Origin: Blochmannia endosymbiont of Camponotus sp.
GTDB taxonomy: Bacteria; Pseudomonadota; Gammaproteobacteria; Enterobacterales; Enterobacteriaceae
DNA: 64,000 bases
Reading direction: 5' to 3'
Assembly: GCF_023586365.1 (NCBI RefSeq)
Contig: NZ_CP097759.1
Coordinates: forward strand, 310,001-374,000
Translations under genes and position numbers: made by a program
The notes under the pieces: generated by a model
Databases searched by the model: none
The model's input: only the letters and a program-made list of their open reading frames with translations
What the model was told of the DNA's origin: nothing
In this document: piece after piece, positions 10,246-21,041 of the stretch
Layout: each line of letters begins with the position of its first letter
Numbering within the stretch: the stretch's first letter is position 1

Positions 10246-11067
10246 ATGAATCAGTTGCGAAAAATAATAGAAAGTGCTTTTGACACAAAAGAATATATTT
10301 CAAAAAATAACATTGATTTTACCGTCAAAAATGCTATTCGAGAAATCATGGATAGCTTAGATAATGGGACGTTGCGTATATCAGAAAAAATCAATGGTAC
10401 ATGGATTACACATCAATGGCTAAAAAAAGCAATTATGCTCGCATTTCATGCTATGGACAATCAGTTAATAACTTGGGGGGATGGTGTTTTTTTTGATAAA
10501 TTTCCTATGAAATTTTCCGGATGGGATCATGCGCGTTTTGAAAATAAAAAATTGCGTATAATTCCACCAGCTACCGTACGCTACGGGGCTTATATTGCTG
10601 ATAACACAGTAATCATGCCTTCCTACATCAATCTTGGTGCCTATATTGATGTAGGAACAATGATTGATACCTGGGCTACAGTTGGATCTTGTGCTCAGAT
10701 TGGAAAATATGTGCATTTATCTGGAGGCGTAGGAATTGGGGGAGTCTTAGAGCCCATTCAAACTAATCCAACTATCATTGAAGATAATTGTTTCATTGGA
10801 TCTCGTTCTGAAATTGTAGAAGGGGTAATCGTTGAAAAAGGTGCAGTAATCTCTATGGGGGTGTTTATAGGTCAAAGCACTAAAATATATGATCGTGATA
10901 GCGGAAATATATACTATGGACGTGTGCCTGCTGGCGCAGTTGTAATTCCCGGCAGTCTGCCTTCTAAAGATGGTCGTGTTAATACTTATTGCGCTGTAAT
11001 TGTAAAAACAGTCGATTCTAAAACTAGAAATAAAGTTAAAATAAATGATTTATTACGTGATATATAA
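10246..11067 (+). CDS. dapD: DapD tetrahydrodipicolinate N-succinyltransferase
   Basis: DapD succinylates tetrahydrodipicolinate in the succinylase branch leading to meso-diaminopimelate and lysine. The central and C-terminal parts show the left-handed beta-helix hexapeptide pattern, with [40 protein letters not shown] and [16 protein letters not shown] almost unchanged from E. coli. An ATG at 10237 is in frame, but the ATG at 10246 aligns with the E. coli start and gives 273 residues against 274. With lysA at 23192-24466 it points to retained synthesis of diaminopimelate for the wall and lysine, a plausible contribution to an insect host. Confidence 0.95.
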   Translation: MNQLRKIIESAFDTKEYISKNNIDFTVKNAIREIMDSLDNGTLRISEKINGTWITHQWLKKAIMLAFHAMDNQLITWGDGVFFDKFPMKFSGWDHARFENKKLRIIPPATVRYGAYIADNTVIMPSYINLGAYIDVGTMIDTWATVGSCAQIGKYVHLSGGVGIGGVLEPIQTNPTIIEDNCFIGSRSEIVEGVIVEKGAVISMGVFIGQSTKIYDRDSGNIYYGRVPAGAVVIPGSLPSKDGRVNTYCAVIVKTVDSKTRNKVKINDLLRDI

Positions 11068-11280
11068 AATATATTTTTATTATTTAAAATGCTTTATTAT
11101 AATAGTATTTTAACCCTATTATTTAAATATTACCATAAATTTTGTTTATATTTATTGATGTGAAGTAATTCATTTTTATTTGTTTGATTTATCTGTTTAA
11201 ATTTGACTAATAACAGTTAATTTTATAAATAATATAGTAAAGATAACTTTCATTATTTTCAGTAAATATAAACAATTACT

Positions 11281-14200
11281 ATGTATAACTTAAATGTTTT
11301 AAAATTACCTCTGTATGGTATCAATTTAATTGAAGCTTCGGCAGGAACTGGTAAGACATATATTCTTATAATAATCTATATTAGATTACTGTTATGTTTA
11401 GGAAATAAATCAGATTTTTACCGTCCTTTAACAGTAAAGGAGATACTTGTAGTAACTTTTACTAAATCTGCAGTGCAAGAACTACGTCATCGCATAAGAG
11501 AAAATATTCATCAATTTAGATTAGATTGTATGCGTGGATATAGTAATAATTTTTTATTTTCTAAATTATTATTACAAATACGTAATGTAGAATTAGCCAT
11601 AAATCAATTATCTGAAGCAGAAAAAAAAATAAATCAAGCGTCTATTTTTACCATCCATAGTTTTTGTCAAAACATCTTAAATCATAATGCAATTGAATTA
11701 AACATGTTATTTAACACAAATATTGTTGATAATGAAACAATATTGTACCAACAAGCATGCACTGATTTTTGGAGACGGAATTTTTATTCACTGCCATTGA
11801 ATATAGCCAGTTTAATCCAAGAATATTGGAAAGATCCAAATTCTCTTTTAAACGATATTGTTCCTTATATATATAGATCTAGGTCTAGTCTTGATTGGTA
11901 CAATCACAGCATACATGAAAATGAAAAGAATATCATAACTTATTATGAACAAATTCTGAATCATATCAATCATATTAAAAAAGAATGGTGTAAAAATAAA
12001 TGTAATATAATTACTATCGTCAATTCTTATGATATTAATCGTAGAATATACAATAAAAATAATTTAATACGTTGGGTAGATAAAATTAACCAATGGGTCA
12101 CACGCTCAACAATTGACCATACGACACCTAATGATCTACAACGTTTTAGAACAACCGCATTAAAGATAGATAATAATAGCAATAGATCCAATTATATATG
12201 TACTTTATTTGATTCAGTAGAAAAATTATATAACCAATTATCATCATTTAAAACATTAATATTTGAAATTGCAATAAGTGAGATATACAACGATTTAAGT
12301 AATACTCAACATTGTAGGTCAGAAATTACTTTAAACGATCTTGTTGATGTATTAGCTCATCATTTAGTTACAGATAAAGACAATAAATTAGCACATATAG
12401 TGCGTACATATTATCCGGTAATGCTTATTGATGAGTTCCAAGATACAGACTGTCAGCAATTCAAAATTTTTAGAACATTATATAACTCTGATTTAAAAAA
12501 TGGTCTTATTTTAATAGGAGACCCCAAACAATCAATTTACGCCTTTCGTGGGGCTGATATATTTTCGTATATGAAAATACGTCGAACAATATGCAACAAA
12601 TACAATCTTAATATTAATTGGCGTTCGTCGTTAAATATAGTTAATGCTATTAACCAATTATTCCAATTGGTTTCTAATCCGTTTATTTTTGAAGATATTT
12701 CTTTTATTCCTTCAGTAGCTGCTAAGCAAAATAGTATGCATCGGTTTTTGATAAACAATCAATCGCAAACAGCTATGTGCTTTTGGTTACATCCCGATGA
12801 GATAGTTACAATAGATGATTATAAACGATCAATGGCGCAGGAGTGTGGCGCTATTTTATGCAATTTATTACATGAAATACGTAATGGGACAGCTTGGTTA
12901 GAAAACGACAAGTATAAAAGAAAATTAGAAATATCGGATATAACTGTATTAGTACGAAATCATGAAGAAGCATCACTTATTTGTTCTGCTTTATCAAAAG
13001 TAAATATATCAACAGTATTCTTGTCCAATCATAAAAATATTTTTGAGACAATAGAATCCTATGAATTATCATTATTATTAAAAGCAATCTTATTTCCAGA
13101 GAGACATACAATTTGTACTGCTTTAACAACTGTTTTTTTTGGGTTAAATGCCACTGATATTGAAAGTATTAATAACAATGAATCTAAACAAGAACGAATA
13201 TTTGAGAAATTTTTTGAGTATTATTCCGTTTGGAAAAAAAAGGGTGTGTATTTGATGATACAAAAAGTAATTTTTGACCATAAAGTACCAGGCAAGTTAT
13301 TGTCTACGCGAGAAGGTGAAAGTAGTCTAATAAATATTTTGCATTTGGGTGAATTATTACAAGATGCTGCGAGACAGTTACAAGATGAGCACGCACTTAT
13401 AGAATGGTTAATATTAAAAATAACACAACCAAAAAATAAAAGAACATCTGATCAAAATTTACGATTAGGTAGTGATCATCAATTGATAAAAATTAGTACA
13501 ATACATAAATCCAAAGGATTAGAATTTCCATTAATATTTTTGCCATTTGTAGCAGACTTTAATTATGTAAAAAATCCTTTTTTTCATGATAGAAAATCAT
13601 ACAAAACCCATTTAAATTTCAACGCATCGGAATCAAGTTTAATATTGGCAGAGGAAGAGCGTTTATCAGAAGATTTAAGGCTATTATATGTAGCAGTGAC
13701 TCGTAGTATTTATCATTGTTCTATAGGTATTGGCCCAATAATACGACGATACAAAAAACAATCTAATACCAATGACTTACATCACAGCGCCTTAGGATAT
13801 TTAATCCAAAAAAAAATTGCTGGAAACGCAGCAACATTAAGGAATCATTTAAAAAGGCTTAGTGTTTATTCGAATGGTGATATTTCCTTCCGTATTATTT
13901 CAAAATCGCAAGAATCATTTTCTCATGTATCATCTGTTGCATCTAATCAATTGCTATGCGGAAAAAAGTGGAAGACATCATCAAATGTCATTCCGTGGAG
14001 TATAACAAGTTTTAGCGCTCTACAACATACTGATGTTGATGTTACAACATGTTTAAATTTAGAAAAACAATTAGATATCAGTGAACACATTCAACGTCAA
14101 GAAAATGATATTTCACTAACACCACATACTTTTCCTAAAGGAAAAGTATGTGGTAGCTTTTTTCATAGTATCTTTCAAGTTCTGGATTTTAGAAAACTTG

Positions 14201-14826
14201 TAGATATGAAATGGTTATACGCACATATGGCAAGATATAATATTGACCCAATTTGGGGATTTGTTGTCCGAGAATGGATATATATAGTACTCAACACCCC
14301 CCTTAATGAGGATAATTTAACTCTTGCGCAAATCATGCCTAAGAATAAAAAAACTGAGCTTAAATTTTATTTATCTATTAACACATATTTAACATCGGAA
14401 GCATTAGATCATTTATGCAAAAAGTATGATCCTTTATCACGTAAATCTTCATCGCTTACTTTTTCAGACATAACAGGAATGTTAAAAGGATTTATTGATT
14501 TAATTTTTCGTTGGAATCATCGGTATTATTTGTTAGATTATAAAACCAATTGGTTAGGAAACAAAAATGAGGATTATGTTGATTCTAAAATAACACAAGA
14601 AATGATTAAACATCATTATGCATTGCAGTATCAACTTTATACTTTAGCATTACATCGATTTTTACGTAATAGACTCGTCTCTTATAACTATGAGAAAGAT
14701 TTTGGAGGAATATATTATTTATTTATACGGGGTATGGATGGAACACCGTTGAGTAATGGAATTTATTTTTTTCGTCCATTGTCGACATTTGTTAATAAAT
14801 TAGATAATTTATTCTCTAAAAAATAA
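11281..14826 (+). CDS. recB: RecB subunit of exonuclease V (helicase-nuclease)
   Basis: RecB is the 3'-5' helicase and the only nuclease of RecBCD. The protein is 1181 residues (E. coli 1180). Walker A is EASAGTGKT with K25, Walker B LIDEFQDTD at residues 382-390, then GDPKQSIYAFRGAD, STIHKSKGLEFP and LRLLYVAVTR. The C-terminal nuclease residues are all present: H962, D1073, D1086 and K1088, each six above the E. coli H956, D1067, D1080 and K1082. So the enzyme should be active. It starts with ATG with no clear ribosome site. recD follows, but recC lies beyond it on the opposite strand. A perfect inverted repeat sits in its coding sequence at 14121-14154. Confidence 0.96.
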   Translation: MYNLNVLKLPLYGINLIEASAGTGKTYILIIIYIRLLLCLGNKSDFYRPLTVKEILVVTFTKSAVQELRHRIRENIHQFRLDCMRGYSNNFLFSKLLLQIRNVELAINQLSEAEKKINQASIFTIHSFCQNILNHNAIELNMLFNTNIVDNETILYQQACTDFWRRNFYSLPLNIASLIQEYWKDPNSLLNDIVPYIYRSRSSLDWYNHSIHENEKNIITYYEQILNHINHIKKEWCKNKCNIITIVNSYDINRRIYNKNNLIRWVDKINQWVTRSTIDHTTPNDLQRFRTTALKIDNNSNRSNYICTLFDSVEKLYNQLSSFKTLIFEIAISEIYNDLSNTQHCRSEITLNDLVDVLAHHLVTDKDNKLAHIVRTYYPVMLIDEFQDTDCQQFKIFRTLYNSDLKNGLILIGDPKQSIYAFRGADIFSYMKIRRTICNKYNLNINWRSSLNIVNAINQLFQLVSNPFIFEDISFIPSVAAKQNSMHRFLINNQSQTAMCFWLHPDEIVTIDDYKRSMAQECGAILCNLLHEIRNGTAWLENDKYKRKLEISDITVLVRNHEEASLICSALSKVNISTVFLSNHKNIFETIESYELSLLLKAILFPERHTICTALTTVFFGLNATDIESINNNESKQERIFEKFFEYYSVWKKKGVYLMIQKVIFDHKVPGKLLSTREGESSLINILHLGELLQDAARQLQDEHALIEWLILKITQPKNKRTSDQNLRLGSDHQLIKISTIHKSKGLEFPLIFLPFVADFNYVKNPFFHDRKSYKTHLNFNASESSLILAEEERLSEDLRLLYVAVTRSIYHCSIGIGPIIRRYKKQSNTNDLHHSALGYLIQKKIAGNAATLRNHLKRLSVYSNGDISFRIISKSQESFSHVSSVASNQLLCGKKWKTSSNVIPWSITSFSALQHTDVDVTTCLNLEKQLDISEHIQRQENDISLTPHTFPKGKVCGSFFHSIFQVLDFRKLVDMKWLYAHMARYNIDPIWGFVVREWIYIVLNTPLNEDNLTLAQIMPKNKKTELKFYLSINTYLTSEALDHLCKKYDPLSRKSSSLTFSDITGMLKGFIDLIFRWNHRYYLLDYKTNWLGNKNEDYVDSKITQEMIKHHYALQYQLYTLALHRFLRNRLVSYNYEKDFGGIYYLFIRGMDGTPLSNGIYFFRPLSTFVNKLDNLFSKK
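14121..14154. repeat. Perfect 34-base inverted repeat inside recB
   Basis: The arms ACCACATACTTTTCCT (14121-14136) and AGGAAAAGTATGTGGT (14139-14154) are exact reverse complements separated by two bases. The repeat encodes the conserved PHTFPKGKVCG stretch just before the nuclease domain, so it is not a spacer element. It could form a cruciform in DNA or a very stable hairpin in the mRNA. Confidence 0.85.
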
Positions 14827-15130
14827 TCTAAATATCATTAAATGAATAATGCTTAGATTTTATTTTATAATAGGAACATTATATTTTAAACAAAATAATA
14901 CAGACGCGATCTAATGTATTAACGATTAAGCGTGCCTATCTATTTTAGTAAGCACATATGCGCAACTTACATATAACTATTAATTCAAATAGATGCTTAT
15001 ATCTAAAAGGATAGGTATGAATTATTAGGTGAACATTTAAAATTATAATTATCCGTTTTTAACTAAAAATATAGTTTTCTTTGTTGTTTAAAATATACAA
15101 TCTAATATTGTAGACCGTAAAAATAGCCCC
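14827..15130. other. RecB-recD spacer
   Basis: In E. coli recB and recD overlap. Here about 0.3 kb of AT-rich sequence separates them. I see no open frame, tRNA or convincing hairpin in it. The recD start has no obvious ribosome site, so translation of recD may be independent of recB. Confidence 0.5.
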
Positions 15131-17038
15131 ATGAAAGATGTTGTTAATAATATTTTAAAATTAGGGTTGTGGCATTCATTAGATGTACAATTTGCCGATG
15201 TGTTAGCTCTTCCTATTTATGATGGGAATCGACATAATAATATAAAAGAAGCATTAACTTTAGCTAGCGCAACTCTAAGTTCTAACGTTAGGGCTGGTCA
15301 TGTTTGTTTACCTTTATGGTTTCTTACTCCTGATAAATTATTTCAAGGAAATTATCCTGAATTAACATACGCGATATATAGAAAATTAGGGAAATTATCG
15401 ATATCCGATTGGCAAGAATTATTGCTTTCTTGCCCCGCGGTTAGTGATGGGTCGCGGGTCACCCCATTAATATTGGAAAATAAGCGTTTGTATTTACATC
15501 ACATGTGGCAAGATGAATGCATAGTCGCTCAATTTTTTAATCATAAATATCCATCAAATGTTTTTCAAAAAGAAAAGATTATTTATGTATTAAATCAATT
15601 ATTTCCTATAACTTACACAGAAATTGATTGGCATAAAATAGCTACTGCTATTGGTATAACACATCACAGAGTGTTAATTTCTGGAGGACCTGGAACTGGA
15701 AAAACATCTATTATAGCGAAGATAGTAGCGGCATTATTGTTATGCAGCAACAATAATAATCTAAATATTCAGATAACCGCGCCAACAGGAAAAGCAGCAG
15801 CTCTTTTGACTGAATCTTTCAAAACAACAATGCACAATATTCCCCAATTAGAAAATCTTCCCTTATGTAATTTACCAGAAAAAGCTACTACTCTACATAG
15901 TTTACTTAGAACACGATTATATAAAGAAAATATTCAATATAGTTGCTCTAATCTCTCACGTTTAGATCTTTTAATTATTGATGAAGCTTCTATGGTTAGT
16001 TTGTCTATGTTAGCTCAGATAATTTTGACACTTTCGTCCCAAACGAAAGTTATTTTTTTTGGCGATCAACATCAATTATGTTCAGTAGAACCTGGATCTG
16101 TATTTAAAGATGTGTGTCAATTTTCTAATTTTTATTATTCTTGTAAACGTTATCAAGAACTTATAGATCTTACAGGTTACGTATTACCTATTGTATCTTC
16201 TTCTGAATCATCTATGCATCATAATTATAATAGTATTATTGATGGCACATGTATGCTCAAAAAAAATTATCGATTTAGTGAAAATTCAGGGATTAATAAA
16301 TTATCTGGTGCTATAAATTCAGGAGATTATAATCATGTGTTGTCATTATTAAATTCAAGCACATACAAGGATTTGTATTATATTTGTTTTGTAGATAAAA
16401 AAAGCTATATAACTATGATTCTTAATTGTGCAATAGCATATTCTAACTATTTAGAACAATTGAAACACACTAAAATCTTGACAAAAAACATTTTAAAGAT
16501 TTTCGATCATTATCGAATATTGTGTGCATTACGTGATGGCCCGTTCGGAGTAATAAGACTTAATTATTATATTGAACAAATATTAAATGAGAAAGGATTA
16601 ATTCAATTAAATAATTCTAGGAATTATATAGGTAGACCTATCATTATATTACGTAATAAACCATCATTAGAATTATATAACGGAGACGTTGGAATATTGT
16701 TGTTAAATGATCAAAATAAACTGTCTGCATATTTTATGCTACCACAAGGGGGTATAAAAGTTATACAAATATATCAATTACCGGAACATGAAACTTGTTT
16801 TGCTATGACTATACATAAAGCACAAGGATCTGAATTTCAACATATCGCAATAGTATTGCCCAATAAATATACACCATTGTTAACACGAGAATTACTCTAT
16901 ACTGCTGTCACTAGAGCTCGTCAATGTCTTTATTTATACGCAACAGATCACGTAATAATACGCAGCATTAATTCGATCACACAACGTTATAGTGGATTAT
17001 ATGAAAAAATAAAAAACCATATAATACCCATGGTTTAG
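15131..17038 (+). CDS. recD: RecD subunit of exonuclease V (5'-3' helicase)
   Basis: RecD is the fast 5'-3' helicase motor of RecBCD. The 635-residue product (E. coli 608) begins with an RecD-type N-terminal domain (SLDVQFADVLAL and AGHVCLPLWFL). Walker A is GGPGTGKTS with K191, followed by TAPTGKAAALLTES, Walker B LLIIDEASMV, FFGDQHQLCSVEPGSVF and the C-terminal motifs TIHKAQGSEF and LLYTAVTRAR. All helicase motifs are intact. The extra length lies in loops rich in Asn, Tyr and Ile. It is 304 bases downstream of recB on the same strand and converges on recC. argA, its E. coli neighbour, is absent. Confidence 0.95.
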   Translation: MKDVVNNILKLGLWHSLDVQFADVLALPIYDGNRHNNIKEALTLASATLSSNVRAGHVCLPLWFLTPDKLFQGNYPELTYAIYRKLGKLSISDWQELLLSCPAVSDGSRVTPLILENKRLYLHHMWQDECIVAQFFNHKYPSNVFQKEKIIYVLNQLFPITYTEIDWHKIATAIGITHHRVLISGGPGTGKTSIIAKIVAALLLCSNNNNLNIQITAPTGKAAALLTESFKTTMHNIPQLENLPLCNLPEKATTLHSLLRTRLYKENIQYSCSNLSRLDLLIIDEASMVSLSMLAQIILTLSSQTKVIFFGDQHQLCSVEPGSVFKDVCQFSNFYYSCKRYQELIDLTGYVLPIVSSSESSMHHNYNSIIDGTCMLKKNYRFSENSGINKLSGAINSGDYNHVLSLLNSSTYKDLYYICFVDKKSYITMILNCAIAYSNYLEQLKHTKILTKNILKIFDHYRILCALRDGPFGVIRLNYYIEQILNEKGLIQLNNSRNYIGRPIIILRNKPSLELYNGDVGILLLNDQNKLSAYFMLPQGGIKVIQIYQLPEHETCFAMTIHKAQGSEFQHIAIVLPNKYTPLLTRELLYTAVTRARQCLYLYATDHVIIRSINSITQRYSGLYEKIKNHIIPMV

Positions 17039-17167
17039 TGAATAAAAAGTTTGTGTTTTATTATTTACATTACTTGGAAAATGTGGTGTATTGTACTGCA
17101 ATGTACATGAAATTTTTTAATTATAGAGTATTTATTATTTTTTTGATGCAAAAAAGTTTGGAAATCG

Positions 17168-20100
17168 TTATATTGCTCTGTATTTCATTGGGTTAAAAAA
17201 ATAATGTTCTGCAGTTTTAATAATTTTTGAGATATTTTCTTCACTTAAATCAAATGAGATAAGTTTACGTAAATATGGATCGCGACTTTCTTTGAAAAGA
17301 GAATATTTAGTGCCTTGCCAAACTTGTGTGAGTTTTCGATATGCTTCTTTTTGACGACATGGATTTGAAGATATTATTCGGGTATTCCAATCAAATACAT
17401 GATTCATCCAAGCTCCTCCAGATTGATATAGTAACAATATAGGTGTGTTTACACCAGCGCAGTAATCTGATATTAGAATGAATAATAACTTTTTTGCATG
17501 CAATTTTGATAAATTAGGAAAATGCCATGTATCATTAACACCAAATAAGCGACTATCACCTTTTCCACCTATAGAGCAATATGTTAAATGTTCTAGCCAC
17601 AACAATAATACGTCTTTCATAGAAAGATATCGAGGTTTCCAACGCGTCAATCCGTTTTCTTGAACCGCAGTTAATTGTCCGGTTAATCTAGTCGTATCAA
17701 ATTCTAAAGAAATATCTAGGTTATGTTTTTCAATACAATGATATGCTTTTATTTGATTTGCTAATATTGTCATTTTTTTTTGTTGTTTAGTCCAATATAA
17801 TTTTCCAAATACACCATAAGGTAGAATGCCAGAAGCACGCATGCTACGATACAGTTCATCAGTGTTTTTACTATGAATTAAATAATTAATCAATTGTATA
17901 TTTAATTCATAACGATTGAGTCCATCTACGGAAAAAGGCTCGTCATTTGATAATTTTAATATTTTTTGATCGAAATACACATTTAAGCGTTTTTGAAACC
18001 ATATGCGTACTGGATGACGATAAAAATCGTATAAGTCTTGAAACATTATTGTTTTTATAAGGTGAGAATGAGAAATCGGAGTATTAAAATTCGGATAGAT
18101 TAATAGAGAATGATTTGTATTAATGTTTGTTGTAGGCAGCCATTCTGTAGCAAAACTTTGTTTATTATTGCTAGGATTGAAATTTTCAGGAGAAAAAGGA
18201 AACGGAGGATGCCATTGATATAAACGCTGACGTATATGTTTGATGTTAATATCTATGTCTATATTTTCATGTTCTTTTGAATAAAAATTCAAAGCAATAT
18301 ATTCTAAAAGTTCATTGATTAATACGGAAGGATAACTCGTGGTATTATCATAAATTGAGTGCCCGATAAAACTAATATATATCTTTTCTTGAGCTAATAA
18401 AAATGCTATTAAAAATGAATAACAATCTTTTTCGTGTATGTTATCGTCATTTTTACGCGGATTTTTAACCATTAAATTAAAATCTGGAGATATTTTATTG
18501 CGAGGAAATTTATTATCATTCATACCTAAAAAACACACTACTTTATAAGGGATACAAAAAGTTGGAGTAATATTGCAAAAATTAATTGCATTCGGTATAA
18601 ATCGGGGAATTATAGTATCTTGTGTTAATATGCGACATAATTTATCGCGTAGTGCTGTTATACTTATAGTTTGAGTGTATTCTGATTGTATGCCTGCTTC
18701 TAATACATCTCTGCAGCAATTTTTTAAGAAAAGTAAAATTGTTTTATTTTCTGAATCCATATGATCACAATGAAAAAAATCGTCAATTATTTCTTTGAAA
18801 TAAGATGTCCATTCTATCAACGTATAAGAATGATCGAATCGGTCCCTCCATTTTTTTAATGTTTTTAAAAATTCTCCTAATTGGCCAATAATATTGATAT
18901 GATCTCTGATTATTATATCATCATACGGTAAAATTTTTTCCCAGGTATCATGTTGATTTTTTATAGCGTAACCTAATAACATTCTATTTAATCCAAAATT
19001 CCAGGTATTTTGATTAATAATAGGTAAACTAAAATTATACATGGTGTAGTCATCAAGTCCCCACCTGATACCAGATTTAATAGTCCATTGGTGTAATAAT
19101 TTCACTTCTTCTTTGTTCATTTGAAACCGAGATGCGATAGACGGTACTGTCAAAAATGACAAAATTTCTTCAGAAGTAAATCGACTGCATGGTATGTTAA
19201 GTATATTAATAAAAGTTGATATAATCGGGTGTGTATTTTTTTTATAGTTATTTATTGCAAAATTAAACGATAAATGTCGATCTTGTATATTATCAAATGT
19301 AGCTTGAATCGCTGATTTATAATAGTGTATATCATAAGCCATAACTATAATGTCTCCCGGAGCCAGTGATGGATCATCTGCCATCATTGATAATAAATTA
19401 TCGTGTAACACTTCCACTTCTCGCTGAATACTATGACAAACATGACAAGTAATTGATTGATCTTCTGATAATAATATATGTCGTGGATTATTTATAGATG
19501 TTGTAGTATCAGGTTGTTTTTTTATATTTTTTATGTGATTCTGAAATTCTAAAATATTTTTTTGTACAATGTGCAGCAAAGAATCTTGTTTAGGAATAAT
19601 AAAAGATTTTAGTTCAATTTTATCTTTTAATTGAGTAAACAAAGATAAAGTATCATAAGCAACATCGCCCCATGAATTTAATAAAGGATGATTGGTATTA
19701 GAATAATGATTATGATTGGAAAGATGAACAGCAACAGATGAAGATGAGCGCAATGTATTCTTATTGCAAAATTGATTTTCTTGTTGTGTTACGGCATACG
19801 AATCTTGATCAGATATATAAATTAAATTATGACAACAGGGATTTATAAACCATAAATAAATATCAATATGGTAACTTAATAATTTTAATATGTTCCAAAA
19901 TATAGGTGGTATGGATGTTATTCCAAAAATAAATATTCTACTTGGAAGATAATTGAAAATTATTTTCTGAGTATTTTTTAGAAAATTAATACAACGTTGC
20001 AAAGGATATATATTACCCTTCAATTCTTTCTGACTGCATCGTATATTCTCCAAAAATATACGCCATATTTGTGATTGCCAAGTTTGATGTGTGTCATCTA

Positions 20101-20572
20101 AATAGTTTATTGTTTCATTAGATTCCCAATGGCTCAACCAATCTGGTCGATATATTAAATATTGAATAAATAAATGGGAAAGTTGTTCGGAAAATTGACT
20201 TATTTTTTGATGATTAATATCATCATATAAGTATTTGTGTATAACAGAGCACTTTTTTGATACTCTCATTTGAGATAATATTTCCATAAATCTCCAATAC
20301 ATAGTAGACTGAGAAAAGTTATCCGCTATAAAATTATTAGGCTCTATTTTATTAGAAATATATTGCATGAAAGACATTAAAGTCATAAATTTGATATTAC
20401 ATGCGATACCAAAATGATTGGCTATTTCTATCTGTATCCATTGGTCCATAATACCGTGTTCTGTTAATATTATTTCAGATTGCATGGGATCAGATAGCGA
20501 TTTATCTGACATAATATTAATTAATAGATTTTTAAATGAATTTGATTGATTAGAATGATAAATAGTAAACAT
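17168..20572 (-). CDS. recC: RecC subunit of exonuclease V
   Basis: RecC holds RecB and RecD together, splits the duplex and recognises Chi in E. coli. The product is 1134 residues (E. coli 1122), starts with ATG as MFTIYHSNQS, and keeps landmark segments such as MSFMQYISNK, a central PGDIIVMAYDI segment, VCFLGMNDNKFPR and SFIGHSIYDN. These are the remains of helicase and nuclease folds that are inactive in the family. The frame is uninterrupted over 3.4 kb. Its orientation relative to lgt and rppH is that of E. coli, but the recB-recD pair to its left is flipped and ptrA is gone. The 129-base spacer to recD is convergent and holds a weak TGTAC hairpin at 17092-17107. Confidence 0.94.
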   Translation of the reverse strand: MFTIYHSNQSNSFKNLLINIMSDKSLSDPMQSEIILTEHGIMDQWIQIEIANHFGIACNIKFMTLMSFMQYISNKIEPNNFIADNFSQSTMYWRFMEILSQMRVSKKCSVIHKYLYDDINHQKISQFSEQLSHLFIQYLIYRPDWLSHWESNETINYLDDTHQTWQSQIWRIFLENIRCSQKELKGNIYPLQRCINFLKNTQKIIFNYLPSRIFIFGITSIPPIFWNILKLLSYHIDIYLWFINPCCHNLIYISDQDSYAVTQQENQFCNKNTLRSSSSVAVHLSNHNHYSNTNHPLLNSWGDVAYDTLSLFTQLKDKIELKSFIIPKQDSLLHIVQKNILEFQNHIKNIKKQPDTTTSINNPRHILLSEDQSITCHVCHSIQREVEVLHDNLLSMMADDPSLAPGDIIVMAYDIHYYKSAIQATFDNIQDRHLSFNFAINNYKKNTHPIISTFINILNIPCSRFTSEEILSFLTVPSIASRFQMNKEEVKLLHQWTIKSGIRWGLDDYTMYNFSLPIINQNTWNFGLNRMLLGYAIKNQHDTWEKILPYDDIIIRDHINIIGQLGEFLKTLKKWRDRFDHSYTLIEWTSYFKEIIDDFFHCDHMDSENKTILLFLKNCCRDVLEAGIQSEYTQTISITALRDKLCRILTQDTIIPRFIPNAINFCNITPTFCIPYKVVCFLGMNDNKFPRNKISPDFNLMVKNPRKNDDNIHEKDCYSFLIAFLLAQEKIYISFIGHSIYDNTTSYPSVLINELLEYIALNFYSKEHENIDIDINIKHIRQRLYQWHPPFPFSPENFNPSNNKQSFATEWLPTTNINTNHSLLIYPNFNTPISHSHLIKTIMFQDLYDFYRHPVRIWFQKRLNVYFDQKILKLSNDEPFSVDGLNRYELNIQLINYLIHSKNTDELYRSMRASGILPYGVFGKLYWTKQQKKMTILANQIKAYHCIEKHNLDISLEFDTTRLTGQLTAVQENGLTRWKPRYLSMKDVLLLWLEHLTYCSIGGKGDSRLFGVNDTWHFPNLSKLHAKKLLFILISDYCAGVNTPILLLYQSGGAWMNHVFDWNTRIISSNPCRQKEAYRKLTQVWQGTKYSLFKESRDPYLRKLISFDLSEENISKIIKTAEHYFFNPMKYRAI

Positions 20573-21041
20573 TGTGTATTAAAATTATTTAATTTAAATA
20601 GGATGTATTTTTATTAATCTGATATCTGCGTATCCTTTATATGCCCAAAGGATAGGTTGTATATGTTGTAATTATAACGAAAATATATTATAAATATACT
20701 TTGATGGTTATTATTTCAAACAAAAACAATTTTATTAGTTCATATATATTCAAAAAAAATAGAAGAAAATAAATAAATTGTTTTTCATAAAATTAAAAAC
20801 TATTTAAAAAATTAATTTTTTCAATCATTACTGATTTGTTATATTTATTGGATTGTATAAATATAGTAGCCAATAGATATACATAAATTTTTAATTTTTT
20901 TAAAAAAAGATACGTAGATGATTAATAAAAAAAATCAAACTTGGTTTAAAATATAAGAATTATTTTAACAAATAATGACGTGTCAAAAATTGACTGATAT
21001 AAAATAGATTTTTAATTATATTGATGACTTTGATAAATCAA
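20573..21041. other. RecC-lgt spacer (slot of thyA and the ppdA-C genes)
   Basis: In E. coli thyA, ppdA, ppdB, ygdB and ppdC lie between lgt and recC. Only 0.47 kb of very AT-rich sequence, with long A and T runs, remains. I see no recognisable thyA fragment and no strong hairpin. Confidence 0.55.
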
